From: an uncultured Clostridia bacterium
GTDB taxonomy: Bacteria; Bacillota; Clostridia; UBA1381
Direction of reading: 5' to 3'
Length of the DNA stretch: 64,000 nucleotides
Assembly: GCA_934486735.1 (NCBI GenBank)
Contig: CAKSQL010000004.1
Span: 62,001 to 126,000 of the forward strand
Both the position numbers and the translations under genes were made by a program. Positions 61,440-64,000 of the stretch are shown piece after piece (position 1 is the stretch's first letter; every line of letters starts with the position of its first letter). A model generated the notes under the pieces. That model searched no databases. It saw only the letters and a list, made by a program, of their open reading frames with translations, and had not been told where the DNA came from.

Positions 61440-62385
61440 TAATATTATAAAATTAATTAACAATTCGGAGAATATTGCAATTCTGACGCATATTTCCGAG
61501 GATGCCGACGCGCTTGGGAGCGCGGCGGCATTCGCGTTTGCGGTCAGAAATTTCGGAAAAAAAGCCGATATTTATGTCAGCGAAAAACCCGAGGACAGAT
61601 TGTCGGTCATCGGCGAAAGCTTTATCGTGTATGACGGAGACGCCGGAAAATATGATTTGTGCGTCTGCCTTGACTGCGGAGATATGGCAAGACTGGGCGA
61701 GCGCACGAAAATTTTTGAGGCGGCGGAACATACAATTAATATAGACCACCATTACACAAATCCGAAATATGCCGAGGAAAATCTTGTTGTGGGGGATGCG
61801 TCCTCGACCGGTGAAATTTTGTATGACCTGCTGACCGAAATGGGTGCGGAAATAACCGATGATATAGCAAGGTGTATTTATATCGCGATTGTGGGCGATA
61901 CGGGATGCTTTAAGTATAGCAATACATCGCCCAAAACCATGCGTACCGCGGCGTGTCTTATGGAGAAAAGTTTTGACCATGCCGATATATGCCGCCGCCT
62001 GTTCGATACCGAAAGGCGCGGAGTTATGCGCTTTAAAGGCTATGTCATGGAGAATATACACGAGTATTTCGGCGGCAGGCTTTGCATAGCCGCAGCCGAT
62101 AGAAACGTCTTTGAAAGATGCGGTCTGGAGGAAAAGGAAACCGGTGATATGGTCAATATTCCGAGAGCCGTTGAGGGATGTGAGATCGCGGTATCGATTA
62201 AGGATGTCGGAAAAATTAAGCTGAGCTTTCGCTCAAACGGGAAGTACGATGTGTCCGGGCTGGCGGAGAAATTCGGCGGAGGCGGACATAAAATGGCATC
62301 CGGAGCAGCGCTTGAAAACGGTGACACCGCCGAGGTTGAGGCGCGGATAGTTTCGGAATGCAAAAAGCTTTTTGAGGGAGTATGA
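61432..62385 (+). CDS. nrnA: DHH/DHHA1 phosphoesterase NrnA (nanoRNase / pAp phosphatase)
   Basis: 317 aa. N-terminal DHH domain with EDADALGSAAAF and DHHYTNPKYAEENLVV (the DHH triad), GDTGCFKYSNTSP, and C-terminal DHHA1 with GLAEKFGGGGHKMASGA. It degrades short RNA oligomers and may dephosphorylate pAp or c-di-AMP breakdown products. ATG 61432 has AAGG at a workable distance; a GTG at 61426 is the alternative. Confidence 0.93.
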   Translation: MNDNIIKLINNSENIAILTHISEDADALGSAAAFAFAVRNFGKKADIYVSEKPEDRLSVIGESFIVYDGDAGKYDLCVCLDCGDMARLGERTKIFEAAEHTINIDHHYTNPKYAEENLVVGDASSTGEILYDLLTEMGAEITDDIARCIYIAIVGDTGCFKYSNTSPKTMRTAACLMEKSFDHADICRRLFDTERRGVMRFKGYVMENIHEYFGGRLCIAAADRNVFERCGLEEKETGDMVNIPRAVEGCEIAVSIKDVGKIKLSFRSNGKYDVSGLAEKFGGGGHKMASGAALENGDTAEVEARIVSECKKLFEGV

Positions 62386-62386
62386 C

Positions 62387-63040
62387 ATGATAGAATATGA
62401 CAAGGACGCGATTGTCTGCCCGTACATAACTGAATATTTAAGAGAGGTCACTCCGAAAAATGACGGGATTCTAAAGGAGCTTGAGGACTTTGCCGAAAAA
62501 AATTCCGTACCGATAGTTCAGCCGGAAACGGCACAGCTTTTAAAAACGCTGGTAAGAACAGTGCGCCCCGAACGCATATTGGAAGTCGGCTGTGCGATAG
62601 GCTATTCCGCCATTTTGATGGCGGGCGAGACCAACGGAACGGTGTCCACGCTCGAATGCGATCCCGAAATGGCGGAGCGCGCGAGAGGGAATATCGAAAG
62701 AGCCGGACTGAGCGACAGGATACATGTCATTGAGGCGGACGCAAGGGAATATTTCAAGACGTTGAGCGGAGAATATGACATTATATTTTTGGACGGTCCG
62801 AAAGCGCATTATATCCACATGCTGAATGACTGCATACGGCTTTTAAAGCCGGGCGGACTTCTAATCGCCGATAATGTCCTTTATAAGGGCATGACGGCAG
62901 ATGATGAACATGTGATAAGACGAAAGATAACTATAGTGAAAAGGCTCAGACATTTTATAGCGGCACAAATGCAAAGACCCGAGTTGAGATGTACACTTTT
63001 GCCGCTTGGTGACGGCGTGACCGTCGCGGTGAAGATATAA
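62387..63040 (+). CDS. trmR: SAM-dependent O-methyltransferase, TrmR (YrrM)-like
   Basis: 217 aa class I methyltransferase of the O-methyltransferase 3 family: ILEVGCAIGYSAILMA (SAM loop), LECDPEMAERARGNIE, FLDGPKAHYIHML and ADNVLYKGM. In Bacillus, TrmR methylates 5-hydroxyuridine at tRNA position 34, and the hydroxylation is made by U32-family TrhP proteins; here a U32-family gene follows directly. ATG 62387 follows GAGGGAG by 6 bases, one base after the nrnA stop. Confidence 0.85.
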   Translation: MIEYDKDAIVCPYITEYLREVTPKNDGILKELEDFAEKNSVPIVQPETAQLLKTLVRTVRPERILEVGCAIGYSAILMAGETNGTVSTLECDPEMAERARGNIERAGLSDRIHVIEADAREYFKTLSGEYDIIFLDGPKAHYIHMLNDCIRLLKPGGLLIADNVLYKGMTADDEHVIRRKITIVKRLRHFIAAQMQRPELRCTLLPLGDGVTVAVKI

Positions 63041-63091
63041 ATGCTTGAAAAGCGGTATAAGTATTTAAGCTTTCAGAGAGGAGATATGCAT

Positions 63092-64000
63092 ATGGAAAAA
63101 CCCGAATTGCTTGCCCCGGGCGGAAGCCTTGAAAAGCTAAAAACGGCGATAATGTACGGAGCGGACGCGGTGTATATAGGCGGCGAGGCGTACAGTCTGC
63201 GAGTGGCTGCGGAAAACTTTTCGGAGGACGACATGAAAGAGGGACTGGAGTTTGCGCACAGCCGCGGAAAAAAAGTGTACCTCACTGCGAATATAATTCC
63301 GCATAATAAGGATATTGACGAGTTTTACAAGTTTGTCGAAAAGATAAAGCCGATGGGCTTTGACGCCGTTCTGACGGCGGATTTGGGGATTTTTGATATA
63401 TTGAGAGAACAAGCTCCCGAAATCACGATACATGTCAGCACCCAGGCGAATAATGTGAATTACCGCTCGGCGGCAATGTGGTATAAGCTGGGCGCGAAAA
63501 GAGTGGTACTCGGACGGGAGATGAGTTTTGAGGAAATGCGCGAAATACGTGAGCGCACGCCAAAGGAACTTGAACTTGAAGCATTCGTCCATGGAGCAAT
63601 GTGCATATCGTACTCGGGCAGATGCCTGTTGTCGAATTATATGACAGGCAGAGACGCTAATCAAGGTGCATGCGCCCATCCCTGCCGTTGGAACTATTCG
63701 CTTGTTGAGCAGACTCGCCCCGGTGAATATATGGATATATACGAAAACGAGCGCGGCAGTTTCATCTTCAATTCAAAGGATTTGTGTCTGATAGAACATA
63801 TTCCGGAGTTGATTGAAAGCGGAATAAGCAGCTTTAAGATAGAAGGCAGAGTAAAGACCTCGTACTATGTTGCGACTATTGTAAAGGCATATCGCGAGGA
63901 AATTGACCGGTATTTTGAAAATCCCCAAAGCTATACATTTGATAAAAGTCAGTTCGAGGAGCTGTGCAAAGTGAGTCACCGTCCGTATACAACCGGGTTC
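63092..64000 (+). CDS. Peptidase U32-family protein, TrhP-like (3' end outside window)
   Basis: 303 codons are visible and the frame is still open at the last base. MEKPELLAPGGSLEKLKTAIMYGADAVYIGG is the U32 N-terminus; EAFVHGAMCISYSGRCLLSNYM and GACAHPCRW carry the conserved Cys residues expected to hold an iron-sulphur cluster; FKIEGRVKTSYYVA follows. Together with the trmR-like gene it fits a tRNA U34 hydroxylation-methylation pair; collagenase-like protease is the older annotation of this family. ATG 63092 is 8 bases after GAGGAG; ATG 63086 is too close. Confidence 0.9.
   Translation, partial: MEKPELLAPGGSLEKLKTAIMYGADAVYIGGEAYSLRVAAENFSEDDMKEGLEFAHSRGKKVYLTANIIPHNKDIDEFYKFVEKIKPMGFDAVLTADLGIFDILREQAPEITIHVSTQANNVNYRSAAMWYKLGAKRVVLGREMSFEEMREIRERTPKELELEAFVHGAMCISYSGRCLLSNYMTGRDANQGACAHPCRWNYSLVEQTRPGEYMDIYENERGSFIFNSKDLCLIEHIPELIESGISSFKIEGRVKTSYYVATIVKAYREEIDRYFENPQSYTFDKSQFEELCKVSHRPYTTGF

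Overview
The window reads as chromosomal DNA of an anaerobic, low-to-mid G+C member of the Bacillota, most likely class Clostridia. The evidence is a class III (oxygen-sensitive) ribonucleotide reductase pair with NrdR boxes, a PPi-type phosphofructokinase, a YlbJ-type sporulation membrane protein, a meso-diaminopimelate-type MurE, the rimP-nusA-ylxR-ylxQ-infB order, the rpmH-rnpA-yidD-yidC-jag order, CsaB, DUF4330 proteins and strong purine-rich Shine-Dalgarno sites. A fibre-degrading gut or rumen habitat is an inference from a few carbohydrate-active genes (GH28-like, (alpha/alpha)6 hydrolase, DUF1861-like propeller). No tRNA, rRNA or CRISPR array was seen.

Layout. 1-5.1 kb: the end of a SNF2 helicase, an AraC regulator divergent from a GH28-like pectinase behind a duplicated 136-bp leader, then ylbJ. 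5.1-12.7 kb (minus strand): thiC with a TPP riboswitch, mscL, glycyl-tRNA synthetase, lgt, tex and a DUF1861-like protein. 12.7-14.6 kb: an intergenic/mobile zone with a promoter-terminator module, a 15-codon gene stub and an IS91-family transposase. 14.6-23.7 kb (plus strand): a division and cell-wall operon (mraZ, rsmH, ftsL-like, PASTA PBP, murE, mraY, ftsW, murG) that lacks murF and murD. 23.7-30.2 kb: a BspA-like LRR protein, a hairpin-rich inverted-repeat element, a glycosidase, a YtxH-like small protein, DUF1015 and a split ThrE-type exporter.

30.4-39.8 kb: enolase, nrdG, nrdD, then a compact promoter region firing the other way into an apparent structured RNA of about 290 nt upstream of PPi-PFK. 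After that come four exact-length 105-bp tandem repeats, a HAD phosphatase and a phosphosugar mutase. 39.9-48.2 kb (minus strand): yebC, jag, yidC, yidD, rnpA, rpmH, a flavoprotein, an rRNA m5C methyltransferase, cardiolipin synthase and a VanZ-like protein. 48.4-56.2 kb (plus strand): a surface-polymer cluster (GT4, csaB, murJ, O-antigen-ligase-like, GT4, two DUF4330). 56.2-64 kb (plus strand): the rimP-nusA-ylxR-ylxQ-infB-rbfA-nrnA translation operon, followed by a trmR/trhP-like pair for wobble-uridine modification. The last gene runs off the window.

The items most worth a second look are the structured RNA upstream of pfk; the leader shared by the unlinked pfk and rimP operons; the 105-bp tandem repeat; and a dispersed inverted-repeat element, one copy of which supplies the last codons of the GH28 gene. 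All start sites were chosen from Shine-Dalgarno placement and expected N-termini. Family names come from recognising protein sequences, not from database searches.
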